DNA from: CAZMRF01 sp964568735
GTDB taxonomy: Bacteria; Acidobacteriota; Polarisedimenticolia; JACPZX01
Length of the DNA stretch: 64,000 bases
Reading direction: 5' to 3'
NCBI GenBank assembly: GCA_964568735.1
Contig: CAZMRF010000020.1
Coordinates: forward strand, 4,479-68,478
Part shown: in pieces, positions 8,801 through 16,462 of the stretch
Numbering within the stretch: position 1 is the stretch's first letter
How the letters are laid out: every line of letters starts with the position of its first letter
Program-made: the position numbers and the translations under genes
The notes under the pieces: generated by a model
Database searches by the model: none
The model's input: the letters and a program-made list of their open reading frames with translations, nothing else
Told to the model about the DNA's origin: nothing

Positions 8801-9935
8801 GGAAGCCGGCGCCGCACTGAGGGTCCTGCACGCAGCCGTTCGGCCCGGGATTCGGGACGGCGTTGGGGCAGGTATAGGCCGAGGTCGTCGCTGCGAAGTT
8901 CTGGCCGTTGTTGGTGGACCTCGAGATCGAGGTGTTGCACACGCCGCCGATGTTGCCGGCATAGAAGGCGCCGCTCGCGCCGAAGCCCAGCGAAGGATCG
9001 TTGGAGGGGACCCCCGCGGAGGTGTTGAACGTCAGCCCGCCGTCCGTGGAGTAGAAGTAGTTGCTGTTCGAGCCGATGACGATGTTGCGGCCGTCGGAGG
9101 AGGTGGTGATCTCCAGCTCGGCGTCGATCCCGGCCTGCCTCGTGACGCGCAGCGGCGCGCCCGCGAGGAGTGCGAACTCCGGCGCGGGCGGTGCCGACTC
9201 GAGCGACATCATCTCCGGAGAGGCCTGCGGGCTGATCGCCGACGTACGCAGGACGGGCTCGTGGCTGAGCCGATCGGCCTCCTGGCGCGCCGCGTTGGGA
9301 TCGCCTACGGCCCGTGTGACGACACTCTCGCCGACGGCGACGGCTTCGAGGACGGCCGTCGGCGTCGCGTTGGAGGGCAGCACGGCCTCGAGCCGGATGA
9401 TGAGGCTGTCAGCGGCGATGGCCGTGGTCACGACGAGCTGTGTCGGACGATCCGGGTGCGGGTCGCCGGGCTTGCCGGCGCTCGGCTTGGTGACGATCTG
9501 CTGGCGTTGCAGAGCCGGCCAGCCGGCGATCTCCAGAAAGGTGGAGGGCGCGTTGGATTCCGCCTCGATCTGCTTGAGCCGCAGGAGTGCTTCGGCCTGG
9601 TCGGCCCGCTGCTCGGTGTGAACCACCACCGTGGCGACGTCCTCCAGGACCACCTCGCCGCGATCGAGCGCCTCGGCCGGCGCCGCGAACATCTGTTGGA
9701 GATTGCCGAGCGGCCTGACGGTCCAGCCGGCGGGATATCCCACCGAGAAATCGGGGCTGGCCTCCAGGCGTTCGGTCAGGGCGGGCCTGGGGGCGGGCTG
9801 CGGCGTCGACTGCGCGAGCACGGAAACGGCCAGCGCGGCGGAGAGAGCCGTGCAGACGAGCGCTGCACTCACCTTCCATGGGAATCGCCGAGACGTTGAT
9901 CCGTGGCTCCTGCTCGCATTCTGCTGTCTCATCAC
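5892..9935 (-). CDS. Secreted multidomain protein with sialidase-like and choice-of-anchor-D domains
   Basis: 1347 residues. The N-terminus has basic residues followed by a hydrophobic segment (about 22-41) ending AQS, a signal peptide. Residues about 250-600 resemble BNR/sialidase-like propeller strands (FYSTDGGLTF, SRSTNNGQNF, HIAVDRFNP). A Cys-rich stretch follows (about 640-800), with CNPGGPACPGGEQCC-type motifs. Then there are three to four immunoglobulin-like choice-of-anchor-D (ASH/HYDIN-like) domains (FGDVCVGE, TISNNDPQTP, TITTDDPINP). The C-terminal about 100 residues are unassigned. Architecture fits a large extracellular structural or adhesive protein; no catalytic residues can be assigned. 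It is the upstream member of a same-strand pair with the kelch protein. Confidence 0.82.
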   Translation of the reverse strand: MMRQQNASRSHGSTSRRFPWKVSAALVCTALSAALAVSVLAQSTPQPAPRPALTERLEASPDFSVGYPAGWTVRPLGNLQQMFAAPAEALDRGEVVLEDVATVVVHTEQRADQAEALLRLKQIEAESNAPSTFLEIAGWPALQRQQIVTKPSAGKPGDPHPDRPTQLVVTTAIAADSLIIRLEAVLPSNATPTAVLEAVAVGESVVTRAVGDPNAARQEADRLSHEPVLRTSAISPQASPEMMSLESAPPAPEFALLAGAPLRVTRQAGIDAELEITTSSDGRNIVIGSNSNYFYSTDGGLTFNTSAGVPSNDPSLGFGASGAFYAGNIGGVCNTSISRSTNNGQNFAATTSAYTCPNAVPNPGPNGCVQDPQCGAGFPDQEHIAVDRFNPAAGGDQVYSSWRSLWNNVGIGIVCSQNNGTAWTPAIFTLGDFPRIAVAQDGRVYVVYRNGNNIMLWRLSSCATGLVPQAPVAIVTSNPQVPCPVPGLNRCNDGNNLSSPTVAVDDTNANHIFVSYGVNTAANNENILLQDSLNGGANWGSCRSACGFPLPGDSLFPCTPGGAACPVLGEACCPNTVQVSSGDIARRFMPWVCSVGGKAYVSWFDRRNATPGDNSLTDYFSGNAERDGFVLNAGDETQYTPVSDSHCGPPSTNWAGSSPRSNNDSESCSQQPQFAGQCATGTCMTTCGAPMGGDSLNACNPGGPACPGGEQCCVTANATRCDFSDCGTTACNMTAVGQAACQCPANQFCVCGGGSPPKHGDYNGSACMAGRHYATWVSATSPPGMTPASTSIDIFFNATVVCCVPQIQVPGGLAFGLNCSGDFETQTLEVCNTGKEDLSVNGISSSDPAFTVDTPTAGFPVAISPDFCFPFQVNFFSLTSGFKTGTLTISSNDPVNPTETVGLTASNGEPDIDTFIANSGSFGDVCVGEFHDLEITLVNGGSCPLSVTNITSSNADFDVPSVMAFPLTVGAGESMQVPIRYEPSGFGADAGNITISNNDPQTPMKVVAVTGNAPPGEVRVSGSGDFGDVCPGDQSEKTINVCNVGGCNLAVLSASINCPDFTIINNPFPATVSPDFCMPLIVRFTPTSAGPKSCKLTITTDDPINPVVMIPLTANTPLPMIDVPLDQGFPPTVIQSVGACSTAQPFPVSNTGTCPLRITNFEISTNPAEFSLLGLPSFPIILEPGHIAGEGDLNTVFAPDLLDRARPGEVAVTYVSEPILGTTTTVERNLCGEGVRTGARVLVTRAGVPLPVVKSISLHRINANRNRNRLDSVDNVKDVALTAIAPPSPCAPFQYHREYSTVSNPVQLPPGSYQVTVQARIDGKIRSKVVGFDVDTCGFNPTIVIDF

Positions 9936-10308
9936 CGAGATCCCTCCTGACCCTTCGGTCGTTCACGCGACGCGGAATATTTCCGGAGCTGGCGCGTGTC
10001 GCGAATGTGAGCGGATGAGCTGCCCATGCCTTCCCGCCGGGATCCGGCGGAGGTCACACCATCGTCGGGGGTGCGGCGGAACTCTGCGGTGGTCCGGGGA
10101 AGGGATCGGCACCGCGGTCGTGAGCGGCTATTCAACCCAATCGGCGCGCCAGCGTCAAGCTGAAATCGGCTCAGGAAGCCCATTTCACGAGTGTTGTCAC
10201 ACGACGCGGACAACTCCGTAACGATCCGAACAAGCGGGGATCCTTCCGTTGGGTCCGTACAGGAGGGGATGATCCGGCGGGTGCGCGCGATCTTCCGTGG
10301 GCCGGGCG
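9936..10308. other. Intergenic region upstream of the choice-of-anchor-D gene
   Basis: 373 nt without a convincing gene. Short open frames on both strands lack family motifs and RBSs. The only structure noted is a short inverted repeat gttgtc (10193-10198) / gacaac (10209-10214). It presumably holds the promoter of the gene that starts at 9935 and the end of the upstream operon; I see no clear -35/-10 pair. Confidence 0.5.
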
Positions 10309-10650
10309 TCAGGCGCCCTGCCCGCTTCTGTAGAAGCGGACGTCGACCTTCTCGATCGTGGCCATGCCTTCGCGGATGACCGCATCGACGACGGGGAGGA
10401 AGGCTTCGATCTTCTCGATCGTGTCCACGATCTCTATGACGATGGGGAGATCAGTCGAAAGGCGCAGGATCTTCGCGGTGTGAAGCCGGCTGTGGGCGCC
10501 GAAGCCCTCGAGGCCTCGGAGGACGGTTGCGCCTGCCAGGCCGTTTTCGCGAGCCTTGCGGACGATCCACTCGAAGAGCGGAAGCCCCTCGTGCTTGTCG
10601 GACTCGCCGATGAAGATCCGGAGCAGATGGCCCTCACGCGGAAGCATCAT
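10309..10650 (-). CDS. DUF190 family protein
   Basis: 113 residues of the DUF190 family, small cytoplasmic proteins with a PII-like ferredoxin fold, often encoded beside crcB fluoride channels. Visible family signatures are LRIFIGESDKHEG near the N-terminus, LAGATVLRGLEGFG in the middle and the strand LPIVIEIVDTIEKIEAFLP. It starts 5 nt after the crcB stop, so it is co-transcribed and probably helps regulate or support fluoride export. The biochemical function is not established. Confidence 0.85.
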   Translation of the reverse strand: MMLPREGHLLRIFIGESDKHEGLPLFEWIVRKARENGLAGATVLRGLEGFGAHSRLHTAKILRLSTDLPIVIEIVDTIEKIEAFLPVVDAVIREGMATIEKVDVRFYRSGQGA

Positions 10651-10655
10651 CGTCG

Positions 10656-11039
10656 TTACCCTCGGACCAGGACGTAGCCCAGCCAGGCGAAGGTGAGCCC
10701 GCCGACGACCTGCGTGCCGACATTGACCACGGCGTGGAGGTACTCGGCGTCCCTGGCGAGGGCCAGTGTCTCATGGGCGAAGCTGGAGAATGTCGTGAAG
10801 CCTCCCAGGGTCCCCATGAAGAGAAATGTCCGGAGCTCCGGACCGAACATCTGCCGGGTCTCGGAGAGGCCGCCCAGCAACCCGATCAGGAAGCATCCGG
10901 AAAGATTCACGGCGAGCGTGCCGAGTGGGAAGGTGGACATCGGGGCAATCTTGTGGACCCAGCCCCCCAGGAGGTAACGCCCGGCGGAGCCGATGAAGCC
11001 GCCGCTCCCGACGAGGCGGACGTTCACGAGCGGACGCAT
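10656..11039 (-). CDS. crcB: Fluoride efflux channel CrcB/Fluc
   Basis: 127-residue integral membrane protein with four hydrophobic segments, matching the small dual-topology Fluc/CrcB channels that expel fluoride. Signatures are GGFIGSAGRYLL near the N-terminus, GTLAVNLSGCFLIGL with the conserved Asn, and GGFTTFSSFAHE, the Phe-containing motif that lines the pore. It starts 14 nt downstream of the molybdenum hydroxylase large-subunit gene and is followed by DUF190. The usual fluoride riboswitch was looked for just upstream, but there is no room and no match. Confidence 0.93.
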   Translation of the reverse strand: MRPLVNVRLVGSGGFIGSAGRYLLGGWVHKIAPMSTFPLGTLAVNLSGCFLIGLLGGLSETRQMFGPELRTFLFMGTLGGFTTFSSFAHETLALARDAEYLHAVVNVGTQVVGGLTFAWLGYVLVRG

Positions 11040-11053
11040 GCCGGCTCAGACGC

Positions 11054-13222
11054 TCATGCCTGCCTCAATTCTTCTGAGCGGATCGGCAGCCTGCGAATCC
11101 ACTTCCCGGTGGCGGCGAAAATCGCGTTGCCCACGGCGGGGGCGACCGGAGGCACGCCGGGCTCGCCTACGCCTCCCATCCTCTCGGTGCTGGGCACGAT
11201 GTGCGTCTCGACCTCGGGGGCTTCGTCGATCCGGAGCATGGGGTAGTTGTGGAAGTTCCCCTGCTTCACCCGGCCGCCTTCGAAGGTGATCTCGCCGTGG
11301 AGCGCGGCCGTGAGGCCGAAGACGACAGCGCCCTCCATCTGGGCGCGGATCGTGTCGGGGTTCACGACGGGCCCGCAGTCGATGGCGCAGACGACCTTGT
11401 GGACCCTGACCTTTCCCTGCTTCGATACGGAGACCTCCGCCACGTGCGCGACGAAGCTCCCGAACGACTCGTGAACGGCGAGGCCTCGCGCCCGTCCCGC
11501 CGGTGGCGGTGTTCCCCAGCCCGCCTTCTCCGCGGCCAGCTCGAGGACCCGCTTGGGACGAGGATGCTTCCCCATCAATGCGAGCCGGAACTCGAGGGGA
11601 TCCTTCCCCGCGGCGTGAGCCATTTCGTCGAAGAAGCTCTCGACGGCGAAGGCCGTGTGGGAGTGGCCGACCGATCGCCACCAGAGCGTGGGAACGCCGC
11701 CGGGGGCCTGGTGCCAGTCCACGAGGATGTTCGGAATCTCGTAGGGGAGATCGGCGGCCCCCTCGACCGCGGTCTCGTCGACGCCGTCCTTGATCATCAT
11801 GGCCTCGAAGGGGGTGCCCGCGATGAAGGACTGGCAGACGATCCGGTGCTGCCATGCGGCGAGCACGCCGTCCGGATCGAGCCCGGCACTGAGCGAGTGG
11901 TAGGCCGCGGGTCGGTAGTAGCCGCCGCGGATGTCGTCCTCGCGAGACCAGACGACCTTGACCGGGGCGCCTGCGGCCTTCGAGAGCTGGACCGCCTCGC
12001 GCACGAAGTGGCAGTCGATGACGGCGCGGCGGCCGAAGCCCCCGCCCAGGAGTGTCGTGTGGACCCTCACCTTCGAGGGATCGAGGCCGGCGGCCTGCGC
12101 CGCCGTCATGCGCTCGAAGGTCTGGAACTGCGTGCCGGTCCAGACGTCGCAGCCGTCGGGGCGGACGTCCGCGACGCAGTTGAGAGGCTCCATCGTCGCG
12201 TGGGCGAGGTAGGGAAGCTCGTAGACGGCAGCCACCGTCCGGGCGGCCATCCCCATCGCGGCCTGCGCATCTCCCTCCCGCTTGGCGACCGCCCCCGGGC
12301 GCCGCGCGATCTCCGCGTACTCCTCGCGCTGCTTGCGGCTGTCGAGCGTCGCCAGCGGCCCCTCGTCCCAGTCGATCGACAGGGCTCTCCGTCCCTTCGC
12401 GGCAGGCCAGAATCCGTCTGCAACGACCGCTACGCCGGTGTCGATCTGGAAGACATCCCGCACGCCCGGGACGGCCTTCGCCTTGCCGGCGTCGAAGCTC
12501 TTCACCTTGGCGCCGAAGACAGGGGGGCGGGCGACGACGGCCACGAGCATCCCCGGCACGGAGACGTCGAGGCCGAAAACGCCCGTGCCGTTGATCTTCT
12601 CCGGAGTGTCCAGCCGCTTGACGGGCGTGCCGATGAGCTTGAAGCTCGCGGGGTCCTTCAACGAGACGCTCTCGGGGGGCGTGAGGCGCGAAGCGGCCTC
12701 CGCCAGCGCTCCATAGGAGAGCTTCCGGCCCGAGTCCGGATGGGAGACCTGGCTCTGCTCCGCCCGGCAGCTCGCGGGATCGACCTTCCACGTGGCGGCC
12801 GCGGCCGAGATCAACATCGCCCTCCCCGAGGCGCCGGCCTTCCGGAGCCGCTCCCATTCCGACCAGGTGCTCGTGCTGCCGCCGGTGGCCTGGACGCCGA
12901 AGGCCGTATGGTTGTAAACGGCGTCCACCGGGGCGGCCTCCGCGCGCACCTTGCTCCAATCGGCGTCGAGCTCCTCGGCCACCAGCATCGAGAGCGACGT
13001 GTAGACCCCCTGGCCCATCTCCGAGTGGTTCACGATGACCGTCACCGTGTCGTCCGTGCCGATCCGGATGAAGGCGTTCGGAGCGAAGGCCGAGCCGCTT
13101 GCGGGAAGGGCGCCTTCCGGATCGCCGAAGGGGGGCAGGTAGACGCCGAGGAGGAGGCCGCCGCCCGCCAGGGCTCCCGTCTTGATGAAGTCGCGCCGGC
13201 TGAGATTGAGGACGCCGCTCAT
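11054..13222 (-). CDS. Isoquinoline 1-oxidoreductase-like molybdopterin subunit (beta)
   Basis: 722-residue large subunit of a xanthine-oxidase-family hydroxylase of the isoquinoline 1-oxidoreductase/aldehyde dehydrogenase type. The N-terminus MSGVLNLSRRDFIKTGALAG carries a twin-arginine motif and hydrophobic stretch, so the folded heterodimer is probably exported by Tat. Molybdopterin-binding features include GGFGRRA, and the C-terminal GGVGEPGVPP contains the family's catalytic Glu. I chose the ATG at 13222, which overlaps the small-subunit stop by 4 nt, rather than longer in-frame starts that would run inside the small-subunit gene. Substrate is not predictable; members hydroxylate N-heterocycles or oxidise aldehydes. 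Confidence 0.9.
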   Translation of the reverse strand: MSGVLNLSRRDFIKTGALAGGGLLLGVYLPPFGDPEGALPASGSAFAPNAFIRIGTDDTVTVIVNHSEMGQGVYTSLSMLVAEELDADWSKVRAEAAPVDAVYNHTAFGVQATGGSTSTWSEWERLRKAGASGRAMLISAAAATWKVDPASCRAEQSQVSHPDSGRKLSYGALAEAASRLTPPESVSLKDPASFKLIGTPVKRLDTPEKINGTGVFGLDVSVPGMLVAVVARPPVFGAKVKSFDAGKAKAVPGVRDVFQIDTGVAVVADGFWPAAKGRRALSIDWDEGPLATLDSRKQREEYAEIARRPGAVAKREGDAQAAMGMAARTVAAVYELPYLAHATMEPLNCVADVRPDGCDVWTGTQFQTFERMTAAQAAGLDPSKVRVHTTLLGGGFGRRAVIDCHFVREAVQLSKAAGAPVKVVWSREDDIRGGYYRPAAYHSLSAGLDPDGVLAAWQHRIVCQSFIAGTPFEAMMIKDGVDETAVEGAADLPYEIPNILVDWHQAPGGVPTLWWRSVGHSHTAFAVESFFDEMAHAAGKDPLEFRLALMGKHPRPKRVLELAAEKAGWGTPPPAGRARGLAVHESFGSFVAHVAEVSVSKQGKVRVHKVVCAIDCGPVVNPDTIRAQMEGAVVFGLTAALHGEITFEGGRVKQGNFHNYPMLRIDEAPEVETHIVPSTERMGGVGEPGVPPVAPAVGNAIFAATGKWIRRLPIRSEELRQA

Positions 13223-13689
13223 CGCCCGCCCCCTTCGGCCTTCATTCTGGCCGCGAGATGGATGGCGCGCCGGATGCGCTGGTAGGTGCCGCAGCGGCAG
13301 ATGTTGCCGGTCATCGCATCGTCGATGTCGGCGTCGGTCGGATCCGGCTTCTCGCGCAGGAGGACGGCGGCCGCCATGAGCTGCCCCGACTGGCAGTAGC
13401 CGCATTGTGGGACTTCCTCCGCCATCCACGCGCGCTGGAGAGGATGGCTGAGATCCGGTGAGAGCCCCTCGATGGTCGTGATCTCCCGGCTCGCGGCGCG
13501 GGAGAGCGGCGTGACGCACGAGCGCACCGCTGCCCCGTCGAGATGGACGGTGCAGGCCCCGGACTGCGCCATGCCGCAACCGAACTTCGTGCCCGTCAGC
13601 CCGAGTGCCTCGCGCAGCACCCAGAGCAGCGGCGTGTCCGCAGCGGCCTCCACCGAGTGTTCCCTTCCGTTGACCTTCAGCTTCAGCAT
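13219..13689 (-). CDS. (2Fe-2S)-binding subunit of isoquinoline 1-oxidoreductase-like enzyme (alpha)
   Basis: 156 residues with two [2Fe-2S] modules. The plant-type ferredoxin site is CGMAQSGACTVHLDG with a further Cys in VRSC. The C-terminal helical site has QCGYCQSG and NICRCGTYQRI. It transfers electrons from the molybdenum centre of the partner subunit. The ATG at 13689 (MLKLKVNGREH) matches the family start; an in-frame extension to 13887 has no family similarity. It is the first gene of a minus-strand operon with the large subunit, crcB and DUF190. No maturation factor gene is next to it. Confidence 0.92.
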   Translation of the reverse strand: MLKLKVNGREHSVEAAADTPLLWVLREALGLTGTKFGCGMAQSGACTVHLDGAAVRSCVTPLSRAASREITTIEGLSPDLSHPLQRAWMAEEVPQCGYCQSGQLMAAAVLLREKPDPTDADIDDAMTGNICRCGTYQRIRRAIHLAARMKAEGGGR

Positions 13690-14013
13690 GGGTGCAGCCC
13701 TTCCAGGAAAAAGGTGCTCTGGCGCGTCATGCGACGCCCGGCTTCCCGACCTGCGCCGGCAATCGGCATGGAGAGGAATCGGTTGCGGGCGAACTCGATG
13801 CGTTGCTCGTCGAGGCTGCGGTGACGTGCGGCCGTCATCAATCACCTTCGCAGGACTTGAAGACGTGACGTGAGATCGGCGCGTCATGATAACAGGAGCC
13901 GTGGCCGGGAGGTGGTTCGCGGGGCTTCCGGATCCCCGGGCGCGGCAGGTCGGCTAGACTGGGGACGATCTCGGATGACGCGTACCTCGCCCACACCTGG
14001 AGGTCCACCGCCG

Positions 14014-14781
14014 ATGCCCCCTCGTGACATGTCGTGGCCCCGAGCCGGGGTCCTCTTTCTTCTCATCGTGTCTTTGGTGCTGGCGCCGGGATGCGGCGGA
14101 GGAGCCCCGGACGCCGGAGGATCGGCGAATCCCGGAGGCGCACCGGCGCGAGGGGGCGACGGTGCCGGCCGAGCCGAGCCACCCCAGCCCACCGAGGCTC
14201 CCGATGGCACACCGCACGGCAGCTCGACGGCCGGGGGATCGCCGGCAGCAGGCGATCCTCATGAGAGCCTGCCGTTCTTCCGGGGAAACCTCGGGGATCA
14301 GGGCGAAGGCGGCGGCGGCAGCCAGCTCGCGTGGACCGATCCCGCAGGCTGGGTCCCCGTGGAGCCCGCATCCCGGATGCGATGGGCGCAGTACGCGCTG
14401 CCTGCGGCCGGGGGCGACACCGACGAGGGCGAGTGCGTCGTCTTCTACTTCGGCCCGGGACAGGGAGGGGACCCCCGGGCCAATGCCGATCGGTGGGCTG
14501 CGCAGTTCCAGGATCCATCAGGAGCGCCCCCGAAGCCGATGATCGAGGAGAGCGAAGTCGGCGGCCGGAGCGTCATGAGGGTGACCGTGGAGGGAGCCTA
14601 CGCCCCCTCGCCGATGATGGGAGGGGAAGCCTCGCCAGCGAGAGCGGGATACAAGCTCCTCGGCGCCATCGTCGAGGGGCCCGACGCGAACTGGTTCTTC
14701 AAGTGCACCGGCCCGATGGTCACGATGGAGGCGCATCGCGAGGCCTTCGACGGGCTGATTGCCTCGATTCGAAGCCGATGA
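14014..14781 (+). CDS. Putative lipoprotein
   Basis: 255 residues starting MPPRDMSWPRAGVLFLL, chosen because GGAGG lies 10 nt upstream. A signal sequence ends in the lipobox LAPGC. After it comes a low-complexity Gly/Ala/Pro linker (about residues 25-85), then a globular region with AWTDPAGWVPV, MRWAQYALP and ECVVFYFGPGQGG, and an ending of GLIASIRSR. That domain resembles uncharacterised periplasmic domains of other bacteria, with no known activity. It is probably anchored to the outer or inner membrane. It stands alone, 61 nt before a repeat-protein gene on the same strand. Confidence 0.75.
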   Translation: MPPRDMSWPRAGVLFLLIVSLVLAPGCGGGAPDAGGSANPGGAPARGGDGAGRAEPPQPTEAPDGTPHGSSTAGGSPAAGDPHESLPFFRGNLGDQGEGGGGSQLAWTDPAGWVPVEPASRMRWAQYALPAAGGDTDEGECVVFYFGPGQGGDPRANADRWAAQFQDPSGAPPKPMIEESEVGGRSVMRVTVEGAYAPSPMMGGEASPARAGYKLLGAIVEGPDANWFFKCTGPMVTMEAHREAFDGLIASIRSR

Positions 14782-14842
14782 GGCATTGCGCTCGACCCAC
14801 GCCTGCGTCCCCTCGCCGGCTCCCGCGGCCCCCGAGGATGTG

Positions 14843-16459
14843 ATGCGGAATCCCGTTCGAGCGCGACTGATCCTCCCGGTCGCCTTGCTCTTCAACGCCG
14901 CGACCCTTGCGCAAGCGGGCGTCGCTCCCGACGGCTTCGAGTTCGTCGTCAACACCTACACGACCGGCGATCAGTCGAGGCCCATCGTCGCCTCACGAGT
15001 CCCTGAGGGGTTCATCGTCCTCTGGACCAGCTTCGGCCAGCTCGGCCCCGGCAACCCCAACAACGACGACCTCTTTGCGCAGCTCTTCGATCTTGAGATG
15101 GTTCGCGTCGGATCTGAGTTCCGGATCAACACGGCGACGATCGGGGACCAGAGCGAAGGCCGGATCGGGAGCAACGACTCGGGCGAGTTCGTCATCGCCT
15201 GGACCAACTGGTACCAGGGCGACGGCTCCAGCCAGGGCGTCAAGGCACGCAGGTACGACAGCCTCGGGCTGCCCGTGGGCGCGGAGTTCCAGGTCAACAC
15301 CTACACGACCGGCGCGCAGTACCGCCCCCATGTCTCCATGAACGCCTCGGGCGACTTCGTCGTCGTGTGGGCCGACGGCACGGGGCTCGACGGCGACGGC
15401 TTCGGCGTCTTCGGGCAGCTCTTCGACAGCGGCGGAGGAGCCTTCGGCTCGGAGTTCCAGGTGAACACGTGGACGACAGGTGCCCAGTCTTTCCCGGAGG
15501 TCTTCCTGGACGATTCGGGAGGATTCGTCGTCGCCTGGACGGATTTCGCGGGTGAAGACGGCTCGGGCCGCGGAGTGTTCGGGCAGCTCTTCGACAGCGC
15601 GGGCGGAATGCTCGGCGGCGAGCTCCAGATCAACACCTACACGACGGGCGACCAGTCCTTCGAGCACGTCACCGGCCTTCCCGGGGGCGGATTCGTCGTC
15701 ACGTGGCGTGACAGCTCGTCGCTGGACGGTTCGGGCTACGGAACCTTCGGGCGGCGGTACGACAGCGGAGGCTCCCCGCTGGGCGGGGCCTTCCAGGTCA
15801 ACGCCTACACGACGGGCGACCAGCGTTTCTCGTCCGTCTCGGCCGACGCGAGCGGTCGCTTCGTCGTGGCCTGGACGAGCTCCGGGCAGGACGGCGACGG
15901 CTACGGGATCTTCGCACACAGGTTCTCGAGCACGGCCTCTCCGATGGGAGCGGAGTTCCGGGTCAACTCCTACACGACCGGGAATCAGCGGATCCCGGAG
16001 GTCGCGATGGATGACGCGGGCGACTTCGTCGTGACCTGGATGGACGATGACGCCGTGGACGGCGATGGCGGCTCGGCCGTCGCCCGGCGCTTCTTCGGGC
16101 GCGCGCCGGAGGTGACGAGCCACCAGAACGGCGATCCCGTGGATTGCAGCGAGCCCTGGGTCAACCGTCCGACCTTCACGTGGGATCCCGACGGCTACGA
16201 CAGGTTCAAGTTCTTCCTCGGGACGAATCCCGGGTTCGTGAAGGGTACGGCGACCTCGAGCGGGGACGGCTGGCTCAAGATCCCGTCGTGGCAGCCCGCC
16301 AAGAAGAAGTGGCGCAACATCTGTTTGAAGGCGCTGGCCTCCAACCCGGCGAACCCCATCATGTACCTGCGCGTCCAGGGCAGGGACACGAGCCTCCCCA
16401 GCAACGATCCCGCCCGAACGAGGTTCAGCGGCACCATCGAGGCGATCCCGTTGCCGTGA
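14843..16459 (+). CDS. Secreted repeat protein with a C-terminal Trp-rich domain
   Basis: 538 residues. Start MRNPVRARLILPVALLFNAA (ATG 14843, GAGG upstream) is a clear signal peptide. The body has about seven repeats of roughly 60 residues with EFQVNTYTTGDQ ... SGDFVVxWxD ... DGDGxGVFGQLFDSxG, likely a beta-propeller-like array. The last about 105 residues form a separate domain (CSEPWVNRPTFTWDP ... WLKIPSW ... KKWRNICLKA ... MYLRVQGRD) that resembles the C-terminus of the TSP3 protein at 24270-26255. Extracellular; no enzyme motif seen. Eighteen or so DG/DGDG motifs hint at calcium binding, which is inference. Confidence 0.78.
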   Translation: MRNPVRARLILPVALLFNAATLAQAGVAPDGFEFVVNTYTTGDQSRPIVASRVPEGFIVLWTSFGQLGPGNPNNDDLFAQLFDLEMVRVGSEFRINTATIGDQSEGRIGSNDSGEFVIAWTNWYQGDGSSQGVKARRYDSLGLPVGAEFQVNTYTTGAQYRPHVSMNASGDFVVVWADGTGLDGDGFGVFGQLFDSGGGAFGSEFQVNTWTTGAQSFPEVFLDDSGGFVVAWTDFAGEDGSGRGVFGQLFDSAGGMLGGELQINTYTTGDQSFEHVTGLPGGGFVVTWRDSSSLDGSGYGTFGRRYDSGGSPLGGAFQVNAYTTGDQRFSSVSADASGRFVVAWTSSGQDGDGYGIFAHRFSSTASPMGAEFRVNSYTTGNQRIPEVAMDDAGDFVVTWMDDDAVDGDGGSAVARRFFGRAPEVTSHQNGDPVDCSEPWVNRPTFTWDPDGYDRFKFFLGTNPGFVKGTATSSGDGWLKIPSWQPAKKKWRNICLKALASNPANPIMYLRVQGRDTSLPSNDPARTRFSGTIEAIPLP

Positions 16460-16462
16460 GGA

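Noticed and set aside
6378..9899. A 1173-codon open frame on the plus strand, opposite the choice-of-anchor-D gene
   Set aside because: It is the antisense shadow of a GC-rich gene: Arg/Gly/Val/Asp-rich, with no family motif or RBS. The same applies to long antisense frames at 14993-18352, 11201-13285 and 24171-26288.
9932..10213. A 93-codon minus-strand ORF between the choice-of-anchor-D gene and DUF190
   Set aside because: No RBS, no motif, and composition like non-coding DNA.
10040..11060. A fluoride riboswitch for crcB
   Set aside because: crcB begins 14 nt after the preceding coding region, and no fluoride-riboswitch-like conserved core was seen in the operon's upstream region (13690-13870) either.
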